A DNA stretch of 39,617 nucleotides from Bacteroidales bacterium (GTDB taxonomy: Bacteria > Bacteroidota > Bacteroidia > Bacteroidales > P3), in the NCBI GenBank assembly GCA_017530105.1, contig JAFXMW010000066.1:1-39617 (forward strand), in the 5' to 3' direction. The notes under the pieces are model-generated. The model did no database searches. It was given only the letters and a program-made list of their open reading frames with translations, and had not been told where the DNA came from. Below are positions 25,701-33,666 of this stretch, piece after piece. The translations under genes were made by a program, and so were the position numbers. The stretch's first letter is position 1. Each line of letters begins with the position of its first letter.

Positions 25701-26483
25701 GAAAGCCACGGTTGCCGCATAGAAAAAACCTTCACCATCTCTGACCCACCCGTCATGACCATCGAAAAAGAAGCCCTCGACCTCATCTGCGGCACAGACT
25801 GCAACGCCTACATCCACCTCACCTACTCACTCCCCAACCACCCAGTCGGCGACACCATTATCGACAGCCTCTGCGACGGCACCTACACCATCCTCCTTCA
25901 CGACACCGCCGGATGCCCCTACTACGACACCACCGTCATCACACGCGACACCTCGCTCCTACACCTCCGCGTCTGGGCCGACGACACCTTCATCCTCCTC
26001 TCCCAAAGCACCCACCTCCATGTAACACCTCACCCCGGAGCACGCTACTCCTGGTCACACCCTAACACCCTCGACCGACCCACCTCCACCGACCCCCTTG
26101 CCACCCCGACCGACACTCTCACCCTCTACACCGTCACCGTCACCGACTCACTCGGATGCTCCTGGACCGGCACCATACCCATCCACTGCACCGAAGTCAT
26201 CTGCGGCCGACCCAACGTCTTCATACCTAACACCTTCTCGCCCAATGGCGACGGCATCAACGACCGCCTTTGTTTCAAAGGCAAATTCATCACCGACTTC
26301 TACCTTGCCATCTACACCCGCTGGGGCGAAAAAGTATTCGAAACCCACGACATCAACGACTGCTGGGACGGACGCTACAACGACAACTGGTGTATGCCCG
26401 GAGTCTATACCTACACCTGTCGCATCAGCTGCGAAGCAGGCCTTAAAAACACCCTTAAAGGCGACATCACAATAATACGATGA
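22701..26483 (+). CDS. large T9SS type B protein with SBBP-repeat region and PKD domain
   Basis: A 1260-residue exported protein starting at a GTG that overlaps the previous gene by 23 bases. No ATG precedes the signal peptide (GVLSGTLLVLFLSFTSVTAA), an upstream TAG at 22689 closes the frame, and the alternative GTG at 22773 would lose the basic N-terminus. The N-terminal 250 residues match the DUF7948-like domain common before SBBP repeats (NLGQWDQPFLFKAQM, YPGIDMDIH). Beta-propeller-like SBBP repeats follow to about 760 (FATYLGG, TYLGGSHDDAVYSIDVD, TTSGTIQPNYGGGSADGFVSKI). A PKD domain (FLWAFGDGTFSNQRNPHHTY) lies near 816-850. The last 90 residues are a T9SS type B domain (FSPNGDGINDRL). 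Ligand unknown. Confidence 0.85.
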   Translation: MLSKYLNNALFNKSYKGVLSGTLLVLFLSFTSVTAAPHHRDTLGTGSPSYFIANLGQWDQPFLFKAQMHNAALFAENSCLTIALRQSNPPHTHDEHFHHTVSQNMHAYKMHFVGSNPNVIVSGMDIDPNAGYDNYYYGNNPDKWVSHLSHYQTVYYSNLYPGIDMDIHVAQHAVKTNFYLSPGTSPDTISLQYEGADKLYLSNGNLIIRTSVGEIVELKPYAYQETDTGRCTIESRYKLRGNTIHFDIGSYDSTLQLIIDPILHFSTYTGSTADNWGTTATYDAYKNTYTAGLVFGIGYPVSLGAYDGTSNGNADIGIFKFDTSGTQCLFATYLGGRLADMPHSMYVNTFDELVIFGTTGSDNFPVTPNAFDTSFNGGDSLAFEGSTTIHFPNGSDIFVCRFSSDGTQLQASTFIGGSANDGLNYRTHYNRNRILMLGNDSLYFNYGDGARGELITDDLNNVYIGSTTFSSNFPTTPGSCFPLPSFGQNGIVLKIDYNLRHLIWSTYLGGSHDDAVYSIDVDTNYNLLVCGGTNSHDFPTTSGTIQPNYGGGSADGFVSKISYNGDHLMASTFYGSDRYDQIYFVRAGKHNEVFLFGQTKATGNTLIHNATYNVPGSGMLLARIHPNLDSLQWSTVFGTPQGRPNLSPTAFAADICNRVYISGWGRDFVGNGYTWNQAGTTGMEVTSDAIQGTTDGQDFYIMSMDADASQLDFATFFGELHGDHSNGGYDHVDGGTSRFDKMATLYQSVCASCYNNDEFPTTPNAWSNHNNSNNCNNALFRLNIHNDFPVADFVAPPVGCAPYTVNFINTGRGSTFLWAFGDGTFSNQRNPHHTYSQPGTYRVRLVALLNEGCKMSDTTEYTIRVLSDQGQTQTEQASCDGTPVQIGHHPMLGCTYQWIQGNVSDSTIANPYVTTEGTYILLITALDGCSETDTFNVIFLHLLDTLLTISPTCPGGNNGQAIAVVPATATDDARYFWDGVEGDSILTGLSADNRTHTLVIESHGCRIEKTFTISDPPVMTIEKEALDLICGTDCNAYIHLTYSLPNHPVGDTIIDSLCDGTYTILLHDTAGCPYYDTTVITRDTSLLHLRVWADDTFILLSQSTHLHVTPHPGARYSWSHPNTLDRPTSTDPLATPTDTLTLYTVTVTDSLGCSWTGTIPIHCTEVICGRPNVFIPNTFSPNGDGINDRLCFKGKFITDFYLAIYTRWGEKVFETHDINDCWDGRYNDNWCMPGVYTYTCRISCEAGLKNTLKGDITIIR
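22746..22780 (+). terminator. terminator-like hairpin inside the start of the downstream gene
   Basis: AAGGGTGTCC (22746-22755) pairs with GGGCACCCTT (22760-22769) over ten positions (one T-G) around a TTTC loop, then TTAGTGCTTTT. It sits 22 bases after the stop of the 1086-residue gene, where an intrinsic terminator is expected, but also within the signal-peptide codons of the next gene. The T-run is interrupted, so it may act as a partial terminator or attenuator. Confidence 0.6.
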
Positions 26484-27310
26484 AAGACCAATTCGTCATA
26501 GCCTACCTCGCCGACCTTTCCATGACCCAAGCCGTAGTATCCCATGCCTGCCAATTGGCACGGATACTAAAAAAAGGGCTCATCCTCCTCTACATTGAAG
26601 ACCGCCGCCGACACCTCCCGACCATTGCCAGCGTCGAGAAAACACTCCTCCAAATCGAAGCCGCACACCCCGACCTCCATCCCGCCCACGCCGCCCTCAA
26701 AGGCAACACCAAAGAAATCATCAACGCCCTCCCCACACTCCTCAACGGTGTCGTGGCCGTGGCAGGTGTCAACCCCCACGCACGCCCCTTCTCCACCACC
26801 CATCCCAACCAAGTGCTGCACCTCTTCTCACAATGCAAAATAGCCTACCTCACCGTCCAAACCCCGCTCTCCGACCACACCCCCTACGGCAACGTAGCCT
26901 TCGGCATCGACTTCCACAAAGAAAGCAAAGAAAAACTCATTTGGGCCTCATATTTCGCCCGCTTCAACCGAAGCCGACTCACCATGCTCCATTTCCCCTA
27001 CACCGACCCCGGCCTCCACAACAAATGGCACAACAACGTCCTCTTCATGGACAAATTCTTTTCCGGACTCAACGTCACCTACAACAGCCTTGCCGTACAA
27101 GGCCGAGCCTTCTTTCCCGAAACCCTCGTCTGCCGCACCGCCGTCCAAACAGGCCATAACCTCCTCATCTCCGTCACCACCGACACACGCAGTCTCGACG
27201 TCGTTGAATGGTTCGCCGGAACACAAGAACGCCGCACCGTCCGCAACCCCATGAAACTGCCCGTCCTATTCATCAACCCACGCAACGACATCTACGTCCT
27301 CTGCGACTAA
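26480..27310 (+). CDS. divergent universal-stress-protein-like protein
   Basis: A 276-residue cytoplasmic protein with no signal peptide, built of two alpha/beta halves. The first (about 1-130) runs FVIAYLADLSMTQAVVSHACQLARILKKGLILLYIED to CKIAYLTVQTPL. The second (about 135-276) runs NVAFGIDFHKESKEKLIWASYFARFNRSRLTMLHF to KLPVLFINPRND. Both follow the Usp pattern, but neither half keeps the Gly-2x-Gly-9x-Gly ATP motif. Its ATG overlaps the stop of the 1260-residue T9SS gene (ATGA), implying translational coupling between a secreted giant and a cytoplasmic protein. It differs clearly from the Usp at 12566-13378. Function unknown. Confidence 0.72.
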   Translation: MKDQFVIAYLADLSMTQAVVSHACQLARILKKGLILLYIEDRRRHLPTIASVEKTLLQIEAAHPDLHPAHAALKGNTKEIINALPTLLNGVVAVAGVNPHARPFSTTHPNQVLHLFSQCKIAYLTVQTPLSDHTPYGNVAFGIDFHKESKEKLIWASYFARFNRSRLTMLHFPYTDPGLHNKWHNNVLFMDKFFSGLNVTYNSLAVQGRAFFPETLVCRTAVQTGHNLLISVTTDTRSLDVVEWFAGTQERRTVRNPMKLPVLFINPRNDIYVLCD

Positions 27311-27327
27311 TCAGCACACCCCTACCC

Positions 27328-28140
27328 ATGACCGACATCCCCGCCCCCGAAAAACAACACTGCCCCTTAACCCGGGTCAAAACAACCCTTGGCAACATCG
27401 CAGCCAAAATAACTCCCGATGCCGCCCAACGGCAATGGATTTCCCGCCATTGGCACATCCTCGACGGCAGCTGCATCAAACTGCTTGCCATCATCCTCAT
27501 GACCGTCGACCACACTGCCGGGCTGCTCTTCTGGCACAATCCCTCGTTCCACACACCCCTCCTCACCCTCGGCAGCCACCCCATCACCGCCTACGCCCTC
27601 ATGCGCCTGCTCGGACGACTGGCATTCCCCATCTTTGCCTTCCTACTTGTCGAGGGCTACCGCCACACCCACAACCGAGTAAAATACGGACGCAACCTCT
27701 TCCTCTTCGCTCTCATCTCCGAAATACCTTGGAACATAGCACACTCCGGCACCCTCCTCTACCCCGTCCAAAACGTCTTCTTCACCCTCTTCCTCGGCTA
27801 CCTCGGCATCTGCGCCCTCGAACACTTCAAAAAACGTCCCACCCGCATGGCCGTATCGCTCATCTCCCTGCTCGTAGTGTCCATACTGCTCAGAGCAGAC
27901 TACGGATGCATCGGCTACGGCTTCATTCTTGCACTCTACGCCCTCCGCAACAACACCGTCCTCCAAGCCGTGGTAGGATGCTGCATCCTCCCAAGTCGCT
28001 GGATAGCAGGCCTTGCCTTCATCCCCCTCAGCATGTACAACGGCAAGAGGGGTTTCGTCAAAGGCCTGTTCGCAAAATACTTCTTCTATGTCTACTATCC
28101 CCTCCACCTGCTCGTCATCTACCTCATCCGAACATTATAA
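27328..28140 (+). CDS. TraX-family polytopic membrane protein
   Basis: About 270 residues from the ATG at 27328, 17 bases after the upstream stop; earlier in-frame starts fall within the Usp-like gene. After a charged 45-residue lead come about seven to eight membrane segments. Family motifs are GSCIKLLAIILMTVDHTAG, LMRLLGRLAFPIFAFLLVEGYRHTHN, LFALISEIPWN, QNVFFTLFLGYLGI, RADYGCIGYGF and AKYFFYVYYPLHLLVIYLIR. TraX of the F plasmid N-acetylates pilin, and chromosomal members belong to the wider membrane acyltransferase group. No conjugation genes are near, so a role in acylating a surface protein or glycan is only a guess. Confidence 0.87.
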   Translation: MTDIPAPEKQHCPLTRVKTTLGNIAAKITPDAAQRQWISRHWHILDGSCIKLLAIILMTVDHTAGLLFWHNPSFHTPLLTLGSHPITAYALMRLLGRLAFPIFAFLLVEGYRHTHNRVKYGRNLFLFALISEIPWNIAHSGTLLYPVQNVFFTLFLGYLGICALEHFKKRPTRMAVSLISLLVVSILLRADYGCIGYGFILALYALRNNTVLQAVVGCCILPSRWIAGLAFIPLSMYNGKRGFVKGLFAKYFFYVYYPLHLLVIYLIRTL

Positions 28141-28164
28141 GCACCTTCGCTATATCTTCGCTAC

Positions 28165-28220
28165 TTCTCCCATATTTCTCCCATATTTCTCCCATTGCGG
28201 ATGGGAGAAATATGGGAGAA
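28165..28220. repeat. tandem 11-mers forming a perfect 20-bp inverted repeat
   Basis: TTCTCCCATAT occurs at 28165-28175 and 28176-28186, and a third unit (TTCTCCCAT) at 28187-28195. After a 5-base spacer TGCGG, ATGGGAGAAATATGGGAGAA (28201-28220) is the exact complement of 28176-28195. The stem is 20 bp with a 5-nt loop. Neither side has a T-run, so it is not a standard terminator despite its place 25 bases after the TraX-family stop. Confidence 0.85.
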
Positions 28221-28432
28221 CTAAAGGTGAAGAAACGGTGAACGAGCGAACCAACATCTACCGCAAAGCACCAAAACAACTGCCCTACCAAAACGACAAG
28301 ACCATTGCAGACCCTAATAACCAGCAACCCAAAGTAAGTTTTTACCCCCTTCAACAATGTACCAAGCCAAGCCGAAATCGACAAAAAGACAAAACCTCTT
28401 GAAAAAAACTGCACAGATTCATATTTTTTTCG

Positions 28433-28440
28433 TATCTTTG
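28433..28440 (+). promoter_or_regulatory. -7 element for the 1719-residue surface protein gene
   Basis: TATCTTTG matches the -7 consensus exactly; the base triplet at the -33 position is GCA rather than TTG, so it is a half match. The leader to the ATG at 28477 would be about 30 bases. Confidence 0.55.
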
Positions 28441-28476
28441 CTTTATATATTAACAATATAAAAAACATATCAAACC

Positions 28477-31400
28477 ATGAAAATCAATGCTTTCACATCC
28501 GCAATAGTATATATCCTGCTGTCATTATCGGTGCAGGCAAAAATCGCCGAGCCATTGTCGATGTCTAAAACACTGTGTCCCGATCCGCCCGACAGCTGCA
28601 TTATAAACAGCCTGCCCTATACAGAGAATTTCAACAGCTATACTCCCAACAGTCCGTTGTTCATCCCTTGTTGGCACAGACTAGATCCATGGACTTCCGA
28701 CATCAATAATTCAATTTACGTCACAAGTTCTTACGGTTCCAAATACCTTCTTATCAAGCAAGGGAATACATCTTCCCTATTTCAACATGTATCGCTCCCC
28801 ATGATAGACAGTGCCCTTGTGGCCTCGAACGATTTGATGCTGGGTATTCATTACTATCATTCTGGAACCCACACCCTGTCGATTCCAATAGAAATAGGAG
28901 CAAAAAGCGACCCAACCGACACCAGTGGCTTCCGGTCCTTCGTGCAATTACCAATAAAGACTTCTGAAAATGAAGAATATGTGAGGCTGGACAGTCTCGA
29001 GCCAAACGAATACCTGACAATAAAAACCCAGCTTCAAGGTAGCAATGAAAAAGTAAACATAAACGAAATGTCGGTCGACATCGTGCCTCCATGCGGGAAA
29101 CTATACCAACTTCGGTGCTCAAAAAAAACCGACCATGGTGCACTTGTTACATGGGAATATCTACCAAACTCACAATGCGACAGCAGTGTCTTTATCGTCA
29201 ACACTTACTTGTCGAGCAACAATACGCTTGTATCCTCTGACACTACACATAAGAAACACGCACTACTGTACAATCTGGAAAGTGAAACCTCCTACACTGT
29301 CACTATCACGGCATCCTGTCCGGATTGTGGTACATCAGGAACTTCAACACCTCCCAAAACAATAACTTTCACCACACTTGATTTTTACTTATATTTAAAT
29401 TGCACAATTCCAATAGTCACATTAAGGGAAGCGACAGACGACAGCATAACCATAGAGTGGACACCGGATGCCACCGATAGCATTTGGAATATATATTACA
29501 GCACAGAATCAGGACTCTCAAGTGATTGGATACTCTTGGAATCGAATTATCATGCCACAACCTATTCGTTCCACAATCCTGAACATGGCATAACATACAC
29601 ATTCAGGGTAGCCCCATTATGTGCACCAAATTCCGAAAATACTATCAATACTGTGAGTGTTCCAATGCCTTGCATCCCCATCACTGAACTTCCTTATACT
29701 GAGGATTTCGAACATTTTAGCTCCAATTGCTGGATATCAGAATATTTCTCAACTCCTTTTTATCACCAACACACTGCATTATTGCTTTCAAGATTGCAGT
29801 ATTATTTACTTCCAGAAATAGCAGAACCCATAGGCAACCTTACTCTGTCGGGTGAAATATACGGGGACTTTCTGGTTGTTATGGTAAAAACACATGATAA
29901 CACATATATGGCTATCGATACTATTCGAACCCGAAGGGTAAATGAATGGGAGTCGTTTGCTGTCAATTTTAACAACTATCCCTATTCTACCGGACGAATT
30001 GTATTAAAAAGTATAAACGGAAGCTATAATCCTACCTATATCGACAACATAGTTGTAGACATCACCCCATCCTGCCCACAGCCATACGGCTTGTATGACA
30101 CCATACTCTCGAACACATCTGTCGGGGTGTATTGGCATGCCGTAGAGGGTGCCACAATGTACGAGTTAGAATACGGTCTGCACGGTTTCAGCCATGGCAA
30201 CGGCACCAGCATGTTTGTGCCGATTGACAGTACCATTATTTTCGGACTAAACCATTCGTTGAAATACGACTTGTACATCAGGTCCTATTGTACAGTCAAC
30301 GACACTTCCCCATGGTCACTGCCTATTACTTTCACCATGCCGTGCAGCGATATTACCTCATTGCCATACACCGAAGATTTCAGCATGTGGTATTTCAACA
30401 ACAACAGTTACACAGTCCCTCAATGCTGGCATTCAAACGCGTCCATCGGGGTCAGGCAAACCCCTCTACCCAATGGCGATAGCACATTTTCACTTTTACT
30501 TGGAAATAGTTCTACAGTATATCTACCTCGATTGGGGCGTCTGTACAGACCACAAACATTACAAACCCGTTTTACTGCTAAATACAACACATCAGTTAAT
30601 TATAATGAATGCCTAAGTCCAGCACCCAAAATAATTGTTGGAATAAGTCATTCTACATCCAACAATATTACACCCATCGACACAATTACCCTATCCACTA
30701 CTCCCACCACATACGAGGTGTCGTTCAATAGCTATACGGATACAGGCAGAATCATTGCCCTAAAAGTACAAAATAATAATTATGATATTCGTGTTTACCT
30801 CGATGAAATCACTATTGAATACCCTCCCGAATGTCAACGACCCGACATGCTACTAACAACAAACGCTACCACTACCCAGGCTGAAATAACATGGAGAGAA
30901 CGCGGAGAAGCGGAATCATGGCAAATTGAATACGGACCTCAAGGATTTACCCCCGACTCCGGCACATTGATTACCGCAACGGTTAATCCGTTCTTGCTTG
31001 ACAGCCTTGTGCCCGGCACTACTTACGAGTACCGTGTGCGCAGTCTGTGTGGTTCAGGCACATGGCAGGACACCTCGGAATGGTCGCTGACAAGAGGTAC
31101 TTTCACAACCTTACAGCTGCCAGCCCAGACACCCTATTATTGCGATTTCGAAGACTCCACCGAAGCCCTGCATTGGAGCGAACTCAGCAATACTAATATC
31201 ACGTGGCAATACATGCCATTGAGCGATACACTTTCACCCAAGGGCTACCAGATAGATTTATTTTCCGTTGGGAGTCCAATCTATACTTTTGCCCTTTATC
31301 AATCATTGAATGCCGTACTTTATCGAGACATCGATTTTGGGTCGGATTATTCCCCCAGTGCCGACAACCGTTACACACTTACATTCCGAACCAAGGCCGT

Positions 31401-33636
31401 CATCCCCGAATATTTATCATGGAGCTTTGCAAGAATGAAAGCGATGGTTTGCCTTCTCAATCCCCGCCATCCCGGCACCAGCTCTTCCACCTACCTTGTC
31501 TCTCCATGGGGTCCAGCCGACAGTTTGAATATTCTTACCGACTCAATCCTGCACGAATACTGGTATACCGATACCATAGATTTAGACACCCTTCACGGAG
31601 TTCACAGATTGGTCTTTTTCTTTTCGTACGGCGGGTCTACTACATCCGTTGGTAATCTGATTTTATCACCCAATACAGCTCTTTCTATCGACGAAATAAA
31701 CATTTTCCCAACCCCGTGTCCCCAGCCTTTAAATATCCAAATCGACACCCTTGGCGACAGCCTTGCCAACTTATCTTGGATTGGGTCGGATACGGCTCGT
31801 TATTTGTTTACGTGCCGCAATTATAGTTTTTCCGATAGTGTGTGGCCACTCATTTATTCGGACACGGTTATGACAAATCGCATTCATTTGACAGGACTCA
31901 CTCCGGCAAGCAATTACGCTGTGGAGGTGCAACGCCTTTGCCCCGATGGCTCATTGTCCCAACCCTCTCCCACCTTTTATTTCACCACCCACATGTGCGA
32001 CAGCCTCCGGTGCGACAGCTTTGAGACCGACAGCGGCAATACACGCCAATCTACAATTTTGCCAATCTCTTACACTGACAGATACGCCTATTCACAACAG
32101 ATTTTTCCTGCATCAGGTTTTAGCGGTGCCGGAAGCATTCATGCGGTCAATCTCCACTACTTTACCGATTTCCCAGACTCTTCCATCAATAATTACAGTA
32201 TCTATTTAGGGCACACCGAAAAACAATCGTTTGCCAACTCTAACGACTTTGTAGACCCAACAGAGACAACTCTCAGCTATGTAGGTCCACTTCCTCAAAC
32301 AAGGGGATGGGGTAAAATAATACTTGACACCCCATTTGAGTATGACGGGGAACATAATCTGGTGCTTGTAATACACAGCAACGGAAACACTGCCAGGCCG
32401 CTCAACAACACCGTCTCAAACACTACGCAAAACATGAGTATTGAAATACGAGGAAACAGCGAAATAGATGTTAGCACACTGCAATCGCTACAGAATTTCA
32501 CAGGCAGCCGCAATGCCTTTACATTCCGCAGCCAAGCTTCCTTCGACTTCTGCCCCTACTGTACATGCGCAAGACCCGAATTACTACTTCCCACCCTATA
32601 TTACCGCCATGTCACTCTACGGTGGCAGGACATAAATGCCTCCATCTATGAATTCAGTTACAAAAAGTCATCAGACACTGGTTGGAGCACATTACGTACC
32701 ACCGACACCGTTATAGAACTCTTCAATATCATACCTGAACAGGAATACCTCTACCGCGTGCGACAGATTTGTGCAGACAGCACTGTCAAGAACTGGACAT
32801 ACGGTCAGTTCCGCACTGCCACAAATGGATGTCCTCCTCCCGAAAACCTGCACGTAGAATCCATCAACCCCGATGAAACAATCTTGCAATGGACACACGA
32901 CGAAGACAATTACAGCTATAATGTCCACCTCTTTAACAGTTCATTCGACACTGTCGTCACCACCGAGAACTCCCAAGTGAGCTTTAACAATCTTCTGCAC
33001 GGGGTAAGATACAGAGCATCGGTACAGGCCAAATGTTCCACCACCCGTCCGGCAGGTTATTGGGGTGATACTATTGTATTCATTACCCCCACCTGTCCCA
33101 ACTCAACAAATCTCATCTATACTGAGCTACATAGCACTAGCGTGGTGCTTGACTGGCAGACGGAAGACACTATTTCAGGATGGCAAATAGCTTATGGCTC
33201 TGTTGGATTTGACCAGTATCATGGCACCGAAGTATATGCCGACCACCATCCTTTCATCCTTACCGGTCTTTCGAATGGCCAAAGCTATGATGCCTATGTA
33301 CGCTCGGTATGCGGAACGAACTTCTTCAGCGAACAATGGTCCAATGTCATTACTTTTACCACACTGTTTACTGATATCCACAGTCCCGACCCTGCCAGGG
33401 TATTTACACTCAGTCCCAATCCTGCCAAAAACTTCATTACAATTACCTTTAATCTGCCATTTGAGAGTCCGGTACACATCGTTCTGCGCGATGTACACGG
33501 ACGAACCATTAACGATTTCAGCAACACGGCCACCGGAAATTCCATCCGCATCCCATTGCAATCGCCTGCCGGCATTTATTTCATCACCCTGATAACACCC
33601 CAATACACCTCAACACAAAAGTTTATAATTGAATAG
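28477..33636 (+). CDS. giant modular surface protein with Fn3 domains and T9SS type A tail
   Basis: A 1719-residue exported protein. MKINAFTSAIVYILLSLSVQAK is the signal peptide. The body alternates adhesin-like jelly-roll modules, opened by LPYTENF, LPYTEDF, LPYTEDF and PYYCDFED near residues 46, 407, 627 and 887, with fibronectin type III domains. The latter are marked by CxxP starts and WxxYGxxGF-type strands such as WQIEYGPQGFTPDSGT, LEYGLHGFSHGNGT and WQIAYGSVGFDQYHGT, followed by YRVRSLCG-like ends. The last 77 residues (from 1643) are the T9SS type A sorting domain: FTLSPNPAKNFITITF, VLRDVHGR and PAGIYFITL. The layout recalls cleaved-adhesin proteins of Porphyromonas. A role in adhesion or glycan binding is likely; no catalytic domain is visible. 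Confidence 0.88.
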   Translation: MKINAFTSAIVYILLSLSVQAKIAEPLSMSKTLCPDPPDSCIINSLPYTENFNSYTPNSPLFIPCWHRLDPWTSDINNSIYVTSSYGSKYLLIKQGNTSSLFQHVSLPMIDSALVASNDLMLGIHYYHSGTHTLSIPIEIGAKSDPTDTSGFRSFVQLPIKTSENEEYVRLDSLEPNEYLTIKTQLQGSNEKVNINEMSVDIVPPCGKLYQLRCSKKTDHGALVTWEYLPNSQCDSSVFIVNTYLSSNNTLVSSDTTHKKHALLYNLESETSYTVTITASCPDCGTSGTSTPPKTITFTTLDFYLYLNCTIPIVTLREATDDSITIEWTPDATDSIWNIYYSTESGLSSDWILLESNYHATTYSFHNPEHGITYTFRVAPLCAPNSENTINTVSVPMPCIPITELPYTEDFEHFSSNCWISEYFSTPFYHQHTALLLSRLQYYLLPEIAEPIGNLTLSGEIYGDFLVVMVKTHDNTYMAIDTIRTRRVNEWESFAVNFNNYPYSTGRIVLKSINGSYNPTYIDNIVVDITPSCPQPYGLYDTILSNTSVGVYWHAVEGATMYELEYGLHGFSHGNGTSMFVPIDSTIIFGLNHSLKYDLYIRSYCTVNDTSPWSLPITFTMPCSDITSLPYTEDFSMWYFNNNSYTVPQCWHSNASIGVRQTPLPNGDSTFSLLLGNSSTVYLPRLGRLYRPQTLQTRFTAKYNTSVNYNECLSPAPKIIVGISHSTSNNITPIDTITLSTTPTTYEVSFNSYTDTGRIIALKVQNNNYDIRVYLDEITIEYPPECQRPDMLLTTNATTTQAEITWRERGEAESWQIEYGPQGFTPDSGTLITATVNPFLLDSLVPGTTYEYRVRSLCGSGTWQDTSEWSLTRGTFTTLQLPAQTPYYCDFEDSTEALHWSELSNTNITWQYMPLSDTLSPKGYQIDLFSVGSPIYTFALYQSLNAVLYRDIDFGSDYSPSADNRYTLTFRTKAVIPEYLSWSFARMKAMVCLLNPRHPGTSSSTYLVSPWGPADSLNILTDSILHEYWYTDTIDLDTLHGVHRLVFFFSYGGSTTSVGNLILSPNTALSIDEINIFPTPCPQPLNIQIDTLGDSLANLSWIGSDTARYLFTCRNYSFSDSVWPLIYSDTVMTNRIHLTGLTPASNYAVEVQRLCPDGSLSQPSPTFYFTTHMCDSLRCDSFETDSGNTRQSTILPISYTDRYAYSQQIFPASGFSGAGSIHAVNLHYFTDFPDSSINNYSIYLGHTEKQSFANSNDFVDPTETTLSYVGPLPQTRGWGKIILDTPFEYDGEHNLVLVIHSNGNTARPLNNTVSNTTQNMSIEIRGNSEIDVSTLQSLQNFTGSRNAFTFRSQASFDFCPYCTCARPELLLPTLYYRHVTLRWQDINASIYEFSYKKSSDTGWSTLRTTDTVIELFNIIPEQEYLYRVRQICADSTVKNWTYGQFRTATNGCPPPENLHVESINPDETILQWTHDEDNYSYNVHLFNSSFDTVVTTENSQVSFNNLLHGVRYRASVQAKCSTTRPAGYWGDTIVFITPTCPNSTNLIYTELHSTSVVLDWQTEDTISGWQIAYGSVGFDQYHGTEVYADHHPFILTGLSNGQSYDAYVRSVCGTNFFSEQWSNVITFTTLFTDIHSPDPARVFTLSPNPAKNFITITFNLPFESPVHIVLRDVHGRTINDFSNTATGNSIRIPLQSPAGIYFITLITPQYTSTQKFIIE

Positions 33637-33666
33637 CCTGCCGCAACTATCATTTCTACCCAACAG

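Larger units (their letters stand above)
28141..28476. other. intergenic region (336 bp) with palindrome and promoter
   Basis: No credible gene. The 5' third holds two copies of CTTCGCTA and a tandem 11-mer array with a long perfect palindrome (28165-28220). The middle part shows nothing recognisable. The 3' part is A/T-rich and holds the -7 element for the next gene. Confidence 0.6.

Noticed and set aside
21107-27829. Many 100-200-codon open frames opposite or out of frame with the T9SS genes
   Set aside because: Composition (runs of Pro/Thr/Ser/Arg or Val/Gly) shows they are shadows of C-rich coding sequence; the real frames have signal peptides and sorting domains.
28165-28220. Ordinary intrinsic terminator for the TraX-family gene
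   Set aside because: The stem is strong but no T-run follows on either strand.
27435-28241. 268-codon Pro/Arg/His-rich frame overlapping the TraX-family gene
   Set aside because: Out-of-frame shadow of a gene with clear membrane segments and family motifs.
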